64,000 nucleotides of DNA from an uncultured Flammeovirgaceae bacterium (GCA_937884755.1 CAKZYJ010000114.1:1-64000); one strand, 5' to 3'; counted from the first letter of the stretch, positions 25,819-34,798 are shown. Made by a program: numbers and translations. The notes: a model not told the origin generated them from the letters alone.

Positions 25819-26283
25819 ATGAACTGGAGTGATGTTATAAAATATGCGAATCAGGGTAGTCCGGAGCCGGACCGGCGGGTAGAAAAAACTGATAAGGAGT
25901 GGCGAATCCAGCTTACGCCGGAGCAGTACCGCATTACCCGTCAGAAAGGAACAGAGCGGGCCTTTTCGGGGGCATTGTGCTACGCCCACGATCCCGGTAA
26001 GTACGCCTGCATCTGCTGCGGTACGTTGCTGTTTGACTCAGCGCTGAAGTTCGACTCAGGTACGGGTTGGCCTAGCTTTACCGAGCCGGTAAAAGATAAT
26101 GTAATTAAGTACGAAAAGGACTCCTCCTTCGGTATGGTACGGGTAGAGGTGATGTGCAATGTACGCGACGGCCACCTGGGCCATGTATTCCCCGATGGAC
26201 CTCCCCCCAGCGGCTTACGCTTCTGCATTAACTCCGAGTCTATTAAGTTGGTAGAGAAAGAAACTACGGCCAACCAGGATTAA
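25819..26283 (+). CDS. msrB: Peptide-methionine (R)-S-oxide reductase, with one zinc cysteine lost
   Basis: Reduces methionine R-sulfoxide in proteins. I start at ATG 25819 (MNWSDVIKYANQ, 154 residues); the frame is open from 25681, but the first 46 codons do not resemble the family. The catalytic Cys136 is in GLRFCINSESI, with DGHLGHVFPDGPPP before it. The first zinc pair is present (C64-I-C-C67). In the second pair Cys113 is kept, but the expected Cys116 is Arg (codon CGC, one change from TGC), so zinc may be bound weakly or not at all. The next gene starts 7 bases downstream, an operon. Confidence 0.92.
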   Translation: MNWSDVIKYANQGSPEPDRRVEKTDKEWRIQLTPEQYRITRQKGTERAFSGALCYAHDPGKYACICCGTLLFDSALKFDSGTGWPSFTEPVKDNVIKYEKDSSFGMVRVEVMCNVRDGHLGHVFPDGPPPSGLRFCINSESIKLVEKETTANQD

Positions 26284-26290
26284 GCCATCA

Positions 26291-27046
26291 ATGAATACGG
26301 ATGCTTACCTAAACCGTATTGGGTACCGTGGTTCGCGAGAGCTTACGCTTGATACGTTGAGGGCACTGCAACGGACGCACCTTCAGCAGGTGCCCTTTGA
26401 AAATCTGGATATCCATCGGCAGCAGGAAATCCGTATTGACCTTGATCGGTTCTGCGACAAAATTGTACGGCGGAAGCGGGGAGGCTTCTGCTTTGAAGTA
26501 AATGGGCTGTTCAATGAGTTGCTTAGAGACTTTGGATTCGTTACTCATTTCATTACGTGCAGTGTATTTTCTCAGCCCAAGCAGCAGTTCACCCCCTATT
26601 TTGGTCACGTAGCTATTGTCGCTCATTTGGAAGAAGACTGGCTAGTAGATGTTGGCTTTGGTACTAAATTTCCCGAACCGCTCTTGCTTAGTACCGATGC
26701 TCCTCAACTTCAAGATGGTACGTACTACCAACTGCTTTCGCTAAACGCCGAAGAAACCCTCCTTCAACGCTTTACGGAAGGCGAAGCGCCTATCAAGATG
26801 TACAAATTCCGACGCGATCCGCAAGAGCTTACTGATTTCAGTGAGATGTGCGTCTACCACCAAACCTCTCCCGAATCACTTTTCACCCAGGGTAGACTTT
26901 GCTCACTAATGACCCCCCGAGGGCGCATCACCCTCACCGATAAATCCTTTATTGAAACCCAAGGCTCCGAAAAGTGGGAGACTCCAGTAGAAGACCAGAA
27001 AGCCTTTGCGCATAAGCTGAAGGAGCATTTCGGTATTGTATTGTAG
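26291..27046 (+). CDS. Arylamine N-acetyltransferase
   Basis: A 251-residue NAT enzyme that moves acetyl or longer acyl groups from CoA to arylamines or hydrazines. The catalytic triad is complete: Cys67 in RGGFCFEVNGLF, His106 in FGHVAIVAHL and Asp120 in LVDVGFG. The N-terminal region (MNTDAYLNRIGYRGSRELTLDTLRALQRTHLQQVPFENLDI) is typical. The real acceptor may be a natural aromatic amine; kynurenine-pathway genes lie 3 kb upstream, but I see no direct link. It follows msrB by 7 bases. Confidence 0.94.
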   Translation: MNTDAYLNRIGYRGSRELTLDTLRALQRTHLQQVPFENLDIHRQQEIRIDLDRFCDKIVRRKRGGFCFEVNGLFNELLRDFGFVTHFITCSVFSQPKQQFTPYFGHVAIVAHLEEDWLVDVGFGTKFPEPLLLSTDAPQLQDGTYYQLLSLNAEETLLQRFTEGEAPIKMYKFRRDPQELTDFSEMCVYHQTSPESLFTQGRLCSLMTPRGRITLTDKSFIETQGSEKWETPVEDQKAFAHKLKEHFGIVL

Positions 27047-27134
27047 TTAACCACCGTCCGGTCGGCAGTCCATTGGTGTTTCCCTCCTTTCTAATTACCT
27101 TTGATGCGCAATACACACCACCCATTGCCTAACT

Positions 27135-28238
27135 ATGGAAGAAAATCTTAAGAAGGTAGCACTACACGATACTCACGAGAAACTAGGGGCCAAACTAGTA
27201 CCTTTTGCCGGTTACCTGATGCCGCTGCGCTACAGTTCGGATATTGAAGAACATCTGGCCGTTCGCCAGAGCGTAGGGGTGTTTGACGTGTCGCATATGG
27301 GCGAGTTTTTTGTGCGAGGTCCCAAAGCATTAGACCTGGTGCAGCGCGTGACCAGCAACGATGCCAGTAAGCTATTCGACGGTAAGGCCCAGTACAGTTA
27401 TTTACCGAACGAAGATGGGGGAGTGGTAGACGATCTGCTGGTGTACCGCTTAAGTGAGGAGGAATATATGCTGGTGGTGAACGCTGCGAATATTGAGAAA
27501 GACTGGGAGTGGATTCAGCGCTATAATACTGAGGAGGTAGAAATGGAAAATGCCTCTGACCGTATCTCACTGTTCGCAGTGCAGGGGCCCAAGGCTACCG
27601 ATACACTGCAAAAACTTACTGACATTAAGCTGGATGAGATGAAGTTTTATACCTTCCAGCGCGGCCGTATTGCCGGTATTGAGCATGTGATTATCTCGGC
27701 TACCGGCTACACTGGAGCGGGTGGCTTTGAACTGTACGTAGCTAACGATCAGGCCGAAAAGCTGTGGAACGCTATATTTGAAGCGGGAGAAGAACATAAT
27801 ATCAAACCTATCGGTTTGGGAGCTCGCGATACGCTACGCCTAGAAATGGGCTACTGCCTCTATGGTAATGACATTGACGATGCAACCTGCCCCATTGAAG
27901 CCGGATTGGGTTGGGTTACCAAGTTTAATAAGAAGTTTACCAACTCTGTCTTCCTGCAAGATCGTAAAGTATCGGGCGGAGAAAACAAGCTAAACGGATT
28001 GGTGATGGTCGCCCGGGGCATTCCTCGTACCGGCTACGAATTATTTAATGAGCAGGACGAAAAAATTGGGAGGGTTACCTCCGGTTCGCAGTCGCCTTCC
28101 TTGCAGAAGGGGATTGGTTTGGGTTACGTAGAGAAATCTCACGCCCAGCCTGGCAATGCTATCTACGTAGGTGTCCGCAACCGCCGCCTGAAGGCCGAAA
28201 TAATGAAACCACCTTTTGTCACTCCAACTACGCAATGA
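27135..28238 (+). CDS. gcvT: Glycine cleavage system T protein (aminomethyltransferase)
   Basis: The THF-dependent T subunit of the glycine cleavage complex. The 367 residues are full length: GAKLVPFAGYLMPLRYSS, VGVFDVSHMGEFFVRG, RVTSNDASKL, GGVVDDLLVYRLSEEEYMLVVNAAN, FAVQGPKA, SATGYTGAGGFELY, and GLGARDTLRLEMGYCLYGND. It stands apart from gcvH and gcvP, which is common in this phylum. comB starts one base after the stop, so they are cotranscribed. Confidence 0.95.
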   Translation: MEENLKKVALHDTHEKLGAKLVPFAGYLMPLRYSSDIEEHLAVRQSVGVFDVSHMGEFFVRGPKALDLVQRVTSNDASKLFDGKAQYSYLPNEDGGVVDDLLVYRLSEEEYMLVVNAANIEKDWEWIQRYNTEEVEMENASDRISLFAVQGPKATDTLQKLTDIKLDEMKFYTFQRGRIAGIEHVIISATGYTGAGGFELYVANDQAEKLWNAIFEAGEEHNIKPIGLGARDTLRLEMGYCLYGNDIDDATCPIEAGLGWVTKFNKKFTNSVFLQDRKVSGGENKLNGLVMVARGIPRTGYELFNEQDEKIGRVTSGSQSPSLQKGIGLGYVEKSHAQPGNAIYVGVRNRRLKAEIMKPPFVTPTTQ

Positions 28239-28239
28239 A

Positions 28240-28950
28240 ATGAAAACCATAGAAGTTTGCTTAACACCGGATCTACTACACCAGTATTCAGTAGTAGAAA
28301 AAGTAGCGGTCGTCGTCGATGTGCTACGAGCGTCCTCCACTATGATTACTGCTTTTGCCCACGGACTAGACCGGCTGATGCCCGTAGCCTATGTGGAAGG
28401 TTGCCTGGCCTTACAGCGCTTAGGATATATGTCGGCGGGAGAGCGAGACGGTGCTAAAGTAGAAGGCTTTGACTTTGGCAACTCACCCTACGATGTAATG
28501 AACGGTGACCTCAGCGGAAAATCACTGGCCATGACTACTACCAACGGTACACTAGCCATTGAGAAAGCCAAGTCGGCCAAAAAACTGATGATAGGAGCAT
28601 TTCTTAATTTAAGTGCGCTGGCTGAACGGGTTAAAGAACTCAACGAAAATACCCTAATTGTTTGTGCCGGTTGGAAAGGACATATCAATCTGGAAGATAC
28701 ATTGTTTGCCGGAGCATTGGTATCCAAACTAGGAGATCACTTTGAAATGAAGGGAGATTCAGCGTTGGCTGCCCAACTTATGTATAACACTTCTAAAGAC
28801 AATCTGTACGAGGTAGTCTCGCAGACATCGCACGCTAAACGGCTAAAAAAGCTGTCGGCGGAAAAAGATATGCGATTTTGCCTAGAGCCCGACAAGTACG
28901 ATGTGGTACCTATACTAGATAGCGAGCATCTAGTGGCTCAACCCTCGTAA
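28240..28950 (+). CDS. comB: Putative 2-phosphosulfolactate phosphatase (ComB family)
   Basis: A 236-residue Mg-dependent phosphatase fold. Motifs: VAVVVDVLRASSTMITAFAHG, AGERDGAKVEGFDFGNSP, and LAMTTTNGTLAIEKA, followed by GAFLNLSALAERV. In methanogens ComB releases sulfolactate for coenzyme M; no other coenzyme M genes are here, so the substrate in this organism is unknown. Sulfonolipid or sulfolactate metabolism would be a reasonable test case. The ATG at 28240 is chosen because the frame's earlier TTG would overlap gcvT. Its 3' end overlaps recX by 13 bases. Confidence 0.88.
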   Translation: MKTIEVCLTPDLLHQYSVVEKVAVVVDVLRASSTMITAFAHGLDRLMPVAYVEGCLALQRLGYMSAGERDGAKVEGFDFGNSPYDVMNGDLSGKSLAMTTTNGTLAIEKAKSAKKLMIGAFLNLSALAERVKELNENTLIVCAGWKGHINLEDTLFAGALVSKLGDHFEMKGDSALAAQLMYNTSKDNLYEVVSQTSHAKRLKKLSAEKDMRFCLEPDKYDVVPILDSEHLVAQPS

Positions 28951-29417
28951 CTGCCTAGTATTTTCCACACTAGCTCAGATTCGTAGCCTTTTCCCATCAC
29001 GAAGCGAGCGGTTTTATGCTTGCGGGCGTAGGGTTCTTCTCTAATCAGAGAATTCCACTTTTTCCGAATGAGTGCCTGAAGAGTTTTTTGGTAATCTTCT
29101 TCTTTGATCTCAGCTAATCCACTACGGATGCAGTAGTTGGACAGTCCTTTCTGGCGTAGCCCCATCTCAATCTTAATCCTCCCCCACTTATTGCTGCGGA
29201 ATTTTCCTCGAACAAATGCTTGGGCATATCGCTCCTCGTTCACAAATCCCTCGCTAATCAGGTCGGATAGCACTTCTTCCACCGCATCTGAATATAGACC
29301 GTAAGTGTACAATTTATCGCGCACCTCTTGCTGAGTGCGTTCCTGGTAGGCGCAGTACTTGGCAGCCTTTACCTTGACTTGTTGTTTCCAGGTGGTTATT
29401 TCTTTATCATTTTCCAT
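28938..29417 (-). CDS. recX: RecX family regulatory protein
   Basis: A 159-residue small, basic, helical protein that binds RecA filaments and limits recombinase activity. The repeat-based RecX pattern is visible: AKYCAYQERTQQEVRDKLYTYGL, VLSDLISEGFVNEERYAQAFVRGKFRSNKWGRIKIEMGLRQKG, and YQKTLQALIRKKW. It lies convergent with comB and overlaps its end. recA is not in this window. Confidence 0.9.
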   Translation of the reverse strand: MENDKEITTWKQQVKVKAAKYCAYQERTQQEVRDKLYTYGLYSDAVEEVLSDLISEGFVNEERYAQAFVRGKFRSNKWGRIKIEMGLRQKGLSNYCIRSGLAEIKEEDYQKTLQALIRKKWNSLIREEPYARKHKTARFVMGKGYESELVWKILGSYEG

Positions 29418-29429
29418 TGCTTAATGGTT

Positions 29430-29515
29430 TCATTGTTCGATTGTTAGCAGATCAGTTGAAGTAAGGTAACAATAGAACTGCGCGGCGGTCGCCATCGGAC
29501 AATCGAACCACAACA
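29430..29515. repeat. Intergenic inverted repeat with GC-rich block
   Basis: Between the recX and MFS starts. GTTCGATTGT near 29434 and its complement ACAATCGAAC near 29498 form the ends. In between lie AACAATAGAAC and the GC block at 29479-29493 (GCGCGGCGGTCGCC). Related words occur at 16030-16165 and 45640-45680. Confidence 0.55.
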
Positions 29516-29538
29516 CAAACTCTTTCTGTCTTCAATCG

Positions 29539-30837
29539 TTGAGATGGAGAATAGGTTTAACTTTACTGCTTTTGCGTTCTCATCGGCGAACACTTTTATT
29601 GCTTTTTACTGCTAACGGTATTTCGGGTTTCGCCCAAGGGATTACCATGCTAGCGGTACCTTGGTATTTTGCTCAGCAGAGTATGTCGTCGCAGTTTAAT
29701 CTTATCTACGGGGTAATTACGTTTATTACGCTACTGTGGGGACTTACCGCTGGCACTATTGTAGATCGCTTCAATCGCAAGCAGGTTTTTCTGCTGACCA
29801 ATACCACCGAAGCCATCATTTTACTTTTGGTAGCTAGCTACGGTTTCTTACAGGGTGGTTTGCCTATTGCACTAATTGTGGTGGTATTCGCCGTTACTAT
29901 CTTTGGCTTTTATTTACACTACCCCAATTTATACGCTTTTGCCCACGAAATTAGTTCGGAAGGAGAGTACACCAAGGTAACTTCAGCTATTGAGATTGTG
30001 GGGCAGTCGACCAATGTATTAGCGGGGGCTTTTGCTGCTTTGCTGTTGGAGGGGCTGGATTGGCACCCTACTTTGTCAGTTTTTGGACAAACCCACTCTT
30101 TTTCGTTCGTCATCGAGAAGTGGAGTATGCACGAAATTTTTCTAATGGATGGCATCACTTATCTGGCTTCCATCACGCTAATCAGCCTGATCCGTTACAC
30201 TCCCCAATTTGAAAAAATTGAGCGGGGAGCGTTCTTTAAGCGTTTGCAGTCGGGCTTTCGTTATCTACGGCAGCATCCGGCTATATTTCGGTTTGGTTTC
30301 TTTTCCCATAGCATTTTTGTGATTATGCTGGTACAACTTCACGCCCTGATGCCACTCTATGTTTCTCAGCATTTAGGAGCGGGGGGGCATGTTTTCGGCG
30401 GGATGGAAGTGCTTTACGGGATTGGGGCGTTATCGGCGGGCATTGGAGTAAGTAGGCTGTTCCGAAATATGCATCCGATATACGCTATTGTGGTGATGAT
30501 GGTTATTACAACAGGGGCTTTACTGCTGAGTGCCACTACGCAGTCGGTGTTTCTATTTTTGTGTGTGGGATTATTTATTGGCTTCACCAATGCCGGTACG
30601 CGGGTTATCCGGTTAGCTTTTCTGTTTAAGTATATTCCTAACGAAGTAATTGGGCGAGTGAATAGTATCTTCAGTATTCTGAACGTAACTATGCGAGTAT
30701 GTTTTATTATGCTCTTTTCAGCTCATTTCTTCGGGATTGGCTCTAATGTAGTGTTTGCTTATTTCATTTTAAGTTTATTTACGGCTTTTTCGGCAGTAAT
30801 GCTGTTGCGCCAAACCCGACGGCAAGCTTTAGCGTAA
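29539..30837 (+). CDS. MFS transporter (DHA3-like)
   Basis: A membrane transporter of 432 residues with about 12 hydrophobic segments. It fits the DHA3 drug/siderophore exporter group: LLLFTANGISGFAQGITMLAVPWYFAQQ in helix 1, GTIVDRFNRKQVFLLTNT after helix 2 (the MFS motif A loop), and GFTNAGTRVIRLAFLFKYIPNEVIGRVNSIFSILN near helix 10. The substrate is unknown. The start is uncertain: TTG 29539 is used; no in-frame ATG occurs before MLAVPWYF, which would cut helix 1. An ATG at 29543 lies in another frame. Confidence 0.85.
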   Translation: MRWRIGLTLLLLRSHRRTLLLLFTANGISGFAQGITMLAVPWYFAQQSMSSQFNLIYGVITFITLLWGLTAGTIVDRFNRKQVFLLTNTTEAIILLLVASYGFLQGGLPIALIVVVFAVTIFGFYLHYPNLYAFAHEISSEGEYTKVTSAIEIVGQSTNVLAGAFAALLLEGLDWHPTLSVFGQTHSFSFVIEKWSMHEIFLMDGITYLASITLISLIRYTPQFEKIERGAFFKRLQSGFRYLRQHPAIFRFGFFSHSIFVIMLVQLHALMPLYVSQHLGAGGHVFGGMEVLYGIGALSAGIGVSRLFRNMHPIYAIVVMMVITTGALLLSATTQSVFLFLCVGLFIGFTNAGTRVIRLAFLFKYIPNEVIGRVNSIFSILNVTMRVCFIMLFSAHFFGIGSNVVFAYFILSLFTAFSAVMLLRQTRRQALA

Positions 30838-31012
30838 AAAGAAATAAGAGCATATGTTACTTAATTAATAAATTGAGTGGTAATCTGTTAGTGTTATTTA
30901 CAAATAAAGTTTGGATAACTAGCAATTTTTTATTTTTTAGAACTAATACGTTTTTCACACGTTTTTTTCATAGATTTAAAGAACATAATTAATCCTATCG
31001 GAGGAACGTCCT

Positions 31013-31243
31013 ATGATTGACTTGCTACTTATGGGTGCGGCGTATGTGATCATGGTTTACTTCATGGTCGTCCTCATGAAAAAGCGAAACTTTCGCTTTC
31101 GCGACGATGATGATGACGATGATGATGGTGGCATTTCTATGACTCCTACTCCTGATCTCGATTTACCTCCTGGAGTGACGTTACCCGACGACGACGGGCC
31201 GGTTCGTCGCCGTATCACGGAGCCAGAAGAAGTATTCGCCTGA
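31013..31243 (+). CDS. Small membrane protein with an aspartate run
   Basis: A 76-residue protein with no family I know. One hydrophobic segment (LLLMGAAYVIMVYFMVVLM) is followed by a basic patch (KKRNFRF), then a run of eight Asp, and a Pro-rich acidic tail with VTLPDDDGPVRRRITEP. An unusually good ribosome site, GGAGG, lies 7 bases before the ATG; most genes here have none. That, the ATG and the clean stop support a real gene. The acidic run could bind divalent cations or a basic partner; this is speculation. It is flanked by AT-rich DNA and a hairpin at 31275. Confidence 0.7.
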   Translation: MIDLLLMGAAYVIMVYFMVVLMKKRNFRFRDDDDDDDDGGISMTPTPDLDLPPGVTLPDDDGPVRRRITEPEEVFA

Positions 31244-31274
31244 TCTGACTTACGTCTTCAGTTTAACCAATAAG

Positions 31275-31291
31275 CCTTGCGTTTTGCAAGG
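31275..31291. repeat. Short hairpin after the small membrane protein
   Basis: CCTTGC, loop GTTTT, then GCAAGG. It lies 31 bases after the stop codon at 31243. There is no T-run, so a terminator role is uncertain. Confidence 0.4.
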
Positions 31292-31391
31292 TTGCCAGTA
31301 CTCCATTGTACCTTGTTACCAAGCAACTTTTCCTAAGTAAGGAGCGTTCTTTCACTCGAAACGTTTTGTACTTTAGCCAGGCCTGTTGCGC

Positions 31392-33473
31392 ATGATACCC
31401 ACCCGACAACTTCCGTATCTGTTTACTGCTATATTTTCACTAATCGCCTGTTCGACTTCGTCGCAGATTCTGCAACCCGCTCGTTGGCAGGTGGCCTGGT
31501 CGGAAGATGAAGTAAAAGTGGGTGATGAGATCGACCTGATCTTCACGGTTGATATTGATAAAGACTGGTACCTCTATTCTTCCGATTTTGATCCTGATCT
31601 GGGTCCGATGGTGACCGAATTTACCTTCGAGCCTAACGATGGCTATGAGTTGGTAGGCGATATTAAACCTATTGGGGCCAAGGAGAAGTACGACGAACTC
31701 TGGGAGGGCAATTATACCTACTTCATCGGTAAAGCTGAATTCCGGCAGACCGTTAAAGTGCTAGGTGAAAACCTAAATAAAGTAACTGGCTCGTACAGCT
31801 ACCAGGTGTGTACTGATGTCGACGGACGCTGCATTCCGTTTGATGATGAATTTTCTTTAGCAATGCCATTGAGTGGGAAAGCTAGTTCCTCAGCAGAAAG
31901 TACCAACCAGGAGGCTGCTCAACCAATTCCCAGTACCGATGTTAATATCAGTTCGCGAGAGTCTACCAGTCCGTATACGCTCATTACTTTCTTCTTTATT
32001 GCTTTTTTGGCTGGACTGGCCGCTCTGCTCACTCCCTGTGTGTTTCCAATGATTCCGATGACAGTTACCTTTTTCACTGGTGGCAGCAATAGCAATAGTG
32101 TAGCTATCCGAAAGGCAGTTATTTATGGGTTATCAATTATTGCTATTTACACGGTGGTGGGTACTTTGGTGTCGGTTATTTTTGGTCCGGCCTTTGCTAA
32201 CTGGCTAAGTACTCACTGGTTGCCTAACCTTTTCTTCTTTGGCATTTTTATCTTCTTTGCACTATCTTTTCTGGGGCTATTTGAAATTACCCTACCTAGT
32301 TCTTTGGTTAACAAAGTAGATCAGCAGGCCGATCGGGGCGGTTACTACGGAATTTTCTTCATGGCATTCACTTTAGTGCTGGTTTCTTTTTCCTGCACCG
32401 GACCCATTGTGGGTAGTGTATTGGTAGAATCAGCTGGTGGGCAGTTCGTAAAGCCTATTGTCGGTATGCTGGGCTTTTCGTTGGCTTTTGCTATTCCGTT
32501 TGCTTTGTTTGCGGCTTTTCCGCAGTGGCTTAATAATTTGCCGAAATCGGGGGGGTGGTTGAATTCGGTGAAGGTAATATTAGGTTTCTTAGAGTTAGCA
32601 TTGGCTCTGAAGTTTTTGAGTGTGGCTGATCAGGTGTATCACTGGAATATTCTGGATCGGGAAGTGTACCTGACGCTATGGATCGTCATTTTTGCCCTGA
32701 TGGGTTTTTATCTACTCGGCAAGCTGCGATTGCCGCACGACAGTCCATTAGAATCTATTTCGGTACCCCGACTGATGTTGGCGATCGCCACCTTTTCGTT
32801 TGTGGTCTACCTGATTCCAGGATTGTTTGGGGCTCCACTGAAAGCGCTAGCGGGCTACCTGCCGCCCATGCATACTCATGATTTCAATATGCCCCTGCTC
32901 ATTGCCCAGCAACAGTCGGCTAGCGGTAGCGGAGCTACGCTGGCGAGTAGTCAGGAAACCATTTGTGAAGAGCCCAAATTTGATAAACTGCTCCATTTCC
33001 CCCACGGCATTCAAGGCTACTTTGATTACGATCAGGCACTGGCCTGTGCCAAAGCTCAGAATAAACCACTGTTTATTGATTTTACTGGGCACGGTTGTGT
33101 GAACTGTCGGGAAATGGAAGCCCGGGTGTGGTCCGACCCAGCCGTGCTACGCCGACTGAGAGAAGATTTTGTGATGGTGGCTTTGTACGTAGACGAAAAA
33201 ACTGAACTACCCGAATCAGAATGGTATACTTCGGAGTACGATAATAAAGTGAAGAAAACCATTGGCAAGCAAAACGCTGACCTGCAAATCCGTCGGTTCA
33301 ACAATAACGCCCAGCCCTACTACGTGCTGCTGAACGAGCAGGGAGAGCTACTAGCCGAACCCAAAGCTTATGACTTAAATGTATCTAACTTCGTGGATTT
33401 TTTGGAGCTAGGAAAACAACGATTTGCTACCGGAGAGACCCTAGAAGATGATCCGGCTTTAGCGAACAAATAA
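31392..33473 (+). CDS. DsbD-like thiol:disulfide interchange protein / cytochrome c biogenesis membrane protein
   Basis: About 693 residues, moving electrons from cytoplasmic thioredoxin across the inner membrane. The start is ATG 31392, giving a signal peptide with a possible lipobox (LIACSTSS). Domains in order: a DsbD-alpha-like beta domain (residues about 30-170, with VCTDVDGRCIPF), about eight membrane helices with the redox cysteines in ALLTPCVFPMIPMT and SFSCTGPIVGS, and a C-terminal thioredoxin-like domain with CVNCREME. All three cysteine pairs look intact. It would serve periplasmic disulfide isomerases and cytochrome c maturation. Confidence 0.92.
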   Translation: MIPTRQLPYLFTAIFSLIACSTSSQILQPARWQVAWSEDEVKVGDEIDLIFTVDIDKDWYLYSSDFDPDLGPMVTEFTFEPNDGYELVGDIKPIGAKEKYDELWEGNYTYFIGKAEFRQTVKVLGENLNKVTGSYSYQVCTDVDGRCIPFDDEFSLAMPLSGKASSSAESTNQEAAQPIPSTDVNISSRESTSPYTLITFFFIAFLAGLAALLTPCVFPMIPMTVTFFTGGSNSNSVAIRKAVIYGLSIIAIYTVVGTLVSVIFGPAFANWLSTHWLPNLFFFGIFIFFALSFLGLFEITLPSSLVNKVDQQADRGGYYGIFFMAFTLVLVSFSCTGPIVGSVLVESAGGQFVKPIVGMLGFSLAFAIPFALFAAFPQWLNNLPKSGGWLNSVKVILGFLELALALKFLSVADQVYHWNILDREVYLTLWIVIFALMGFYLLGKLRLPHDSPLESISVPRLMLAIATFSFVVYLIPGLFGAPLKALAGYLPPMHTHDFNMPLLIAQQQSASGSGATLASSQETICEEPKFDKLLHFPHGIQGYFDYDQALACAKAQNKPLFIDFTGHGCVNCREMEARVWSDPAVLRRLREDFVMVALYVDEKTELPESEWYTSEYDNKVKKTIGKQNADLQIRRFNNNAQPYYVLLNEQGELLAEPKAYDLNVSNFVDFLELGKQRFATGETLEDDPALANK

Positions 33474-33479
33474 GTGTTT

Positions 33480-33530
33480 GGGTGTTTCTGTGTTCATGTA
33501 AATACAATAACTCTGAACACCTGAACACCC
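33480..33530. repeat. Intergenic inverted repeat, GTGTTCAGGTG family (copy 1)
   Basis: Arms 33480-33496 and 33514-33530 pair at 14 of 17 positions. It starts 7 bases after the DsbD stop and ends just before the stop of the convergent TPR gene. It shares GTGTTCATGTAA and ACACCTGAACAC with the copy at 50737-50792. Confidence 0.65.
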
Positions 33531-33532
33531 TG

Positions 33533-34666
33533 TTAATTCAGATACTCCCTCGCCTCTTCTTCTACCTGTTGGTATTGAGCTGAAGACAGTGCTTTTTCGT
33601 ACAGTTGACGGGCTTGGGTGTACTTCTTTTCCTGATGGGCAATGCGGGCTAAGCCGGCGTAAGCGTAACTGCGATAGTTTTCAGCTTCTTCGCTTTTTAG
33701 ACCAGTGCCCATTTCCAGACTTTTAATGTACTGCTGCTCGGCCTGAGGGTAGTTCTTATCACGCTTTTCCAGCAGCATTCCCTGAAATAGATGGCCGCTC
33801 ATTTGGTAGTAATTCCTGTCGCTCTCAATAAGCTGGGCAATAGGATTTTCTAAATTTTCGTAAACCCCGGCCAGAAGGGAAGCATCGGCGAAAGTTGTAG
33901 CAAAGTACAGATTTTTGGGGTATTTCTCGGCTAGGGTTCGGGCGTACTTTAGCGCCTGAGGAAGGTCGCATTCGTAGTTTAAATAAATGTGCGCCAGATA
34001 ATCAGCAGCTTCGGCTTCCATAAAAACAGATTCCTGGTATGCCTTGTTAATCTGCTCCAGTCCCAGGGCTTTATCTCCGCTTTTGAAGAACCACATAAAA
34101 GGTTTATAGATCGGATGAATTTCCGGATACTTTTCGCGGTAGTAATTGTAGAGTCCGGTAGAGAAATAAAACTCCACGTACTCATCCTTCATATCCATAC
34201 CCTCTTTTAGACAACTGTAAGCCTCTTTAGCCCGCCCTACGGCCTTCATATAGTTACCCGACTCATTTTCATACAGCGATAGCAATCCGTAGCCTGCCAT
34301 TGCAAAAAAGTCGGCCTCGGGGTTGTCTTCGTCTTCATCCAGCAAAACCTCAGCTTTTTCTACGGGCTGATACAGATAATCTTTTAACTGTTCCATCTCC
34401 GGGCTTTCTGGCTCTAGCGGGTGGTGGGCTGACCGGATCGTCAATGCCTCCAGTAACGGGTTTACCGGGTGATTTGGCAATAATTGGCGAATCTGCCGGT
34501 TTAAACGCTTACTATTTTCTACCTCAGTATTGTATAGGCTTTGAATATTTTCTTTGATTAGCCGCTCTATTTCTGGATTATCAATAGAGATGGAATGTTG
34601 CGCCCAGGCACTAGTTACCAAAGCGCATACTAACATTGTAGTTTGTAAAATTCTCATACCCTTCAT
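33533..34666 (-). CDS. Secreted tetratricopeptide repeat protein
   Basis: A 377-residue exported helical repeat protein. The signal peptide is MLVCALVTSAWAQ. TPR-like helix pairs run through the length: AEKVLLDEDEDNPEADFFAMAGYGLLSLYE, DYLAHIYLNYECDLPQALKYARTLAEKYP, HLFQGMLLEKRDKNYPQAEQQYIKSLEMG, and YAGLARIAHQEKKYTQARQLYEKALSSA. Such proteins usually scaffold envelope complexes; the partner is unknown. It is convergent with the DsbD-like gene and divergent from the acetyltransferase gene at 34799. Confidence 0.78.
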   Translation of the reverse strand: MKGMRILQTTMLVCALVTSAWAQHSISIDNPEIERLIKENIQSLYNTEVENSKRLNRQIRQLLPNHPVNPLLEALTIRSAHHPLEPESPEMEQLKDYLYQPVEKAEVLLDEDEDNPEADFFAMAGYGLLSLYENESGNYMKAVGRAKEAYSCLKEGMDMKDEYVEFYFSTGLYNYYREKYPEIHPIYKPFMWFFKSGDKALGLEQINKAYQESVFMEAEAADYLAHIYLNYECDLPQALKYARTLAEKYPKNLYFATTFADASLLAGVYENLENPIAQLIESDRNYYQMSGHLFQGMLLEKRDKNYPQAEQQYIKSLEMGTGLKSEEAENYRSYAYAGLARIAHQEKKYTQARQLYEKALSSAQYQQVEEEAREYLN

Positions 34667-34798
34667 TGTCTCGTCCAGAAAATATGAACGCTAAACCGGA
34701 GTGTTAGTTATACTTCAACTTATGATTTTAGTGCCTAAGTAGTGCTCAGCTCATTTTCCGGTATTTTTATTAAACCACTATATTGTGATCTTTGCCCT

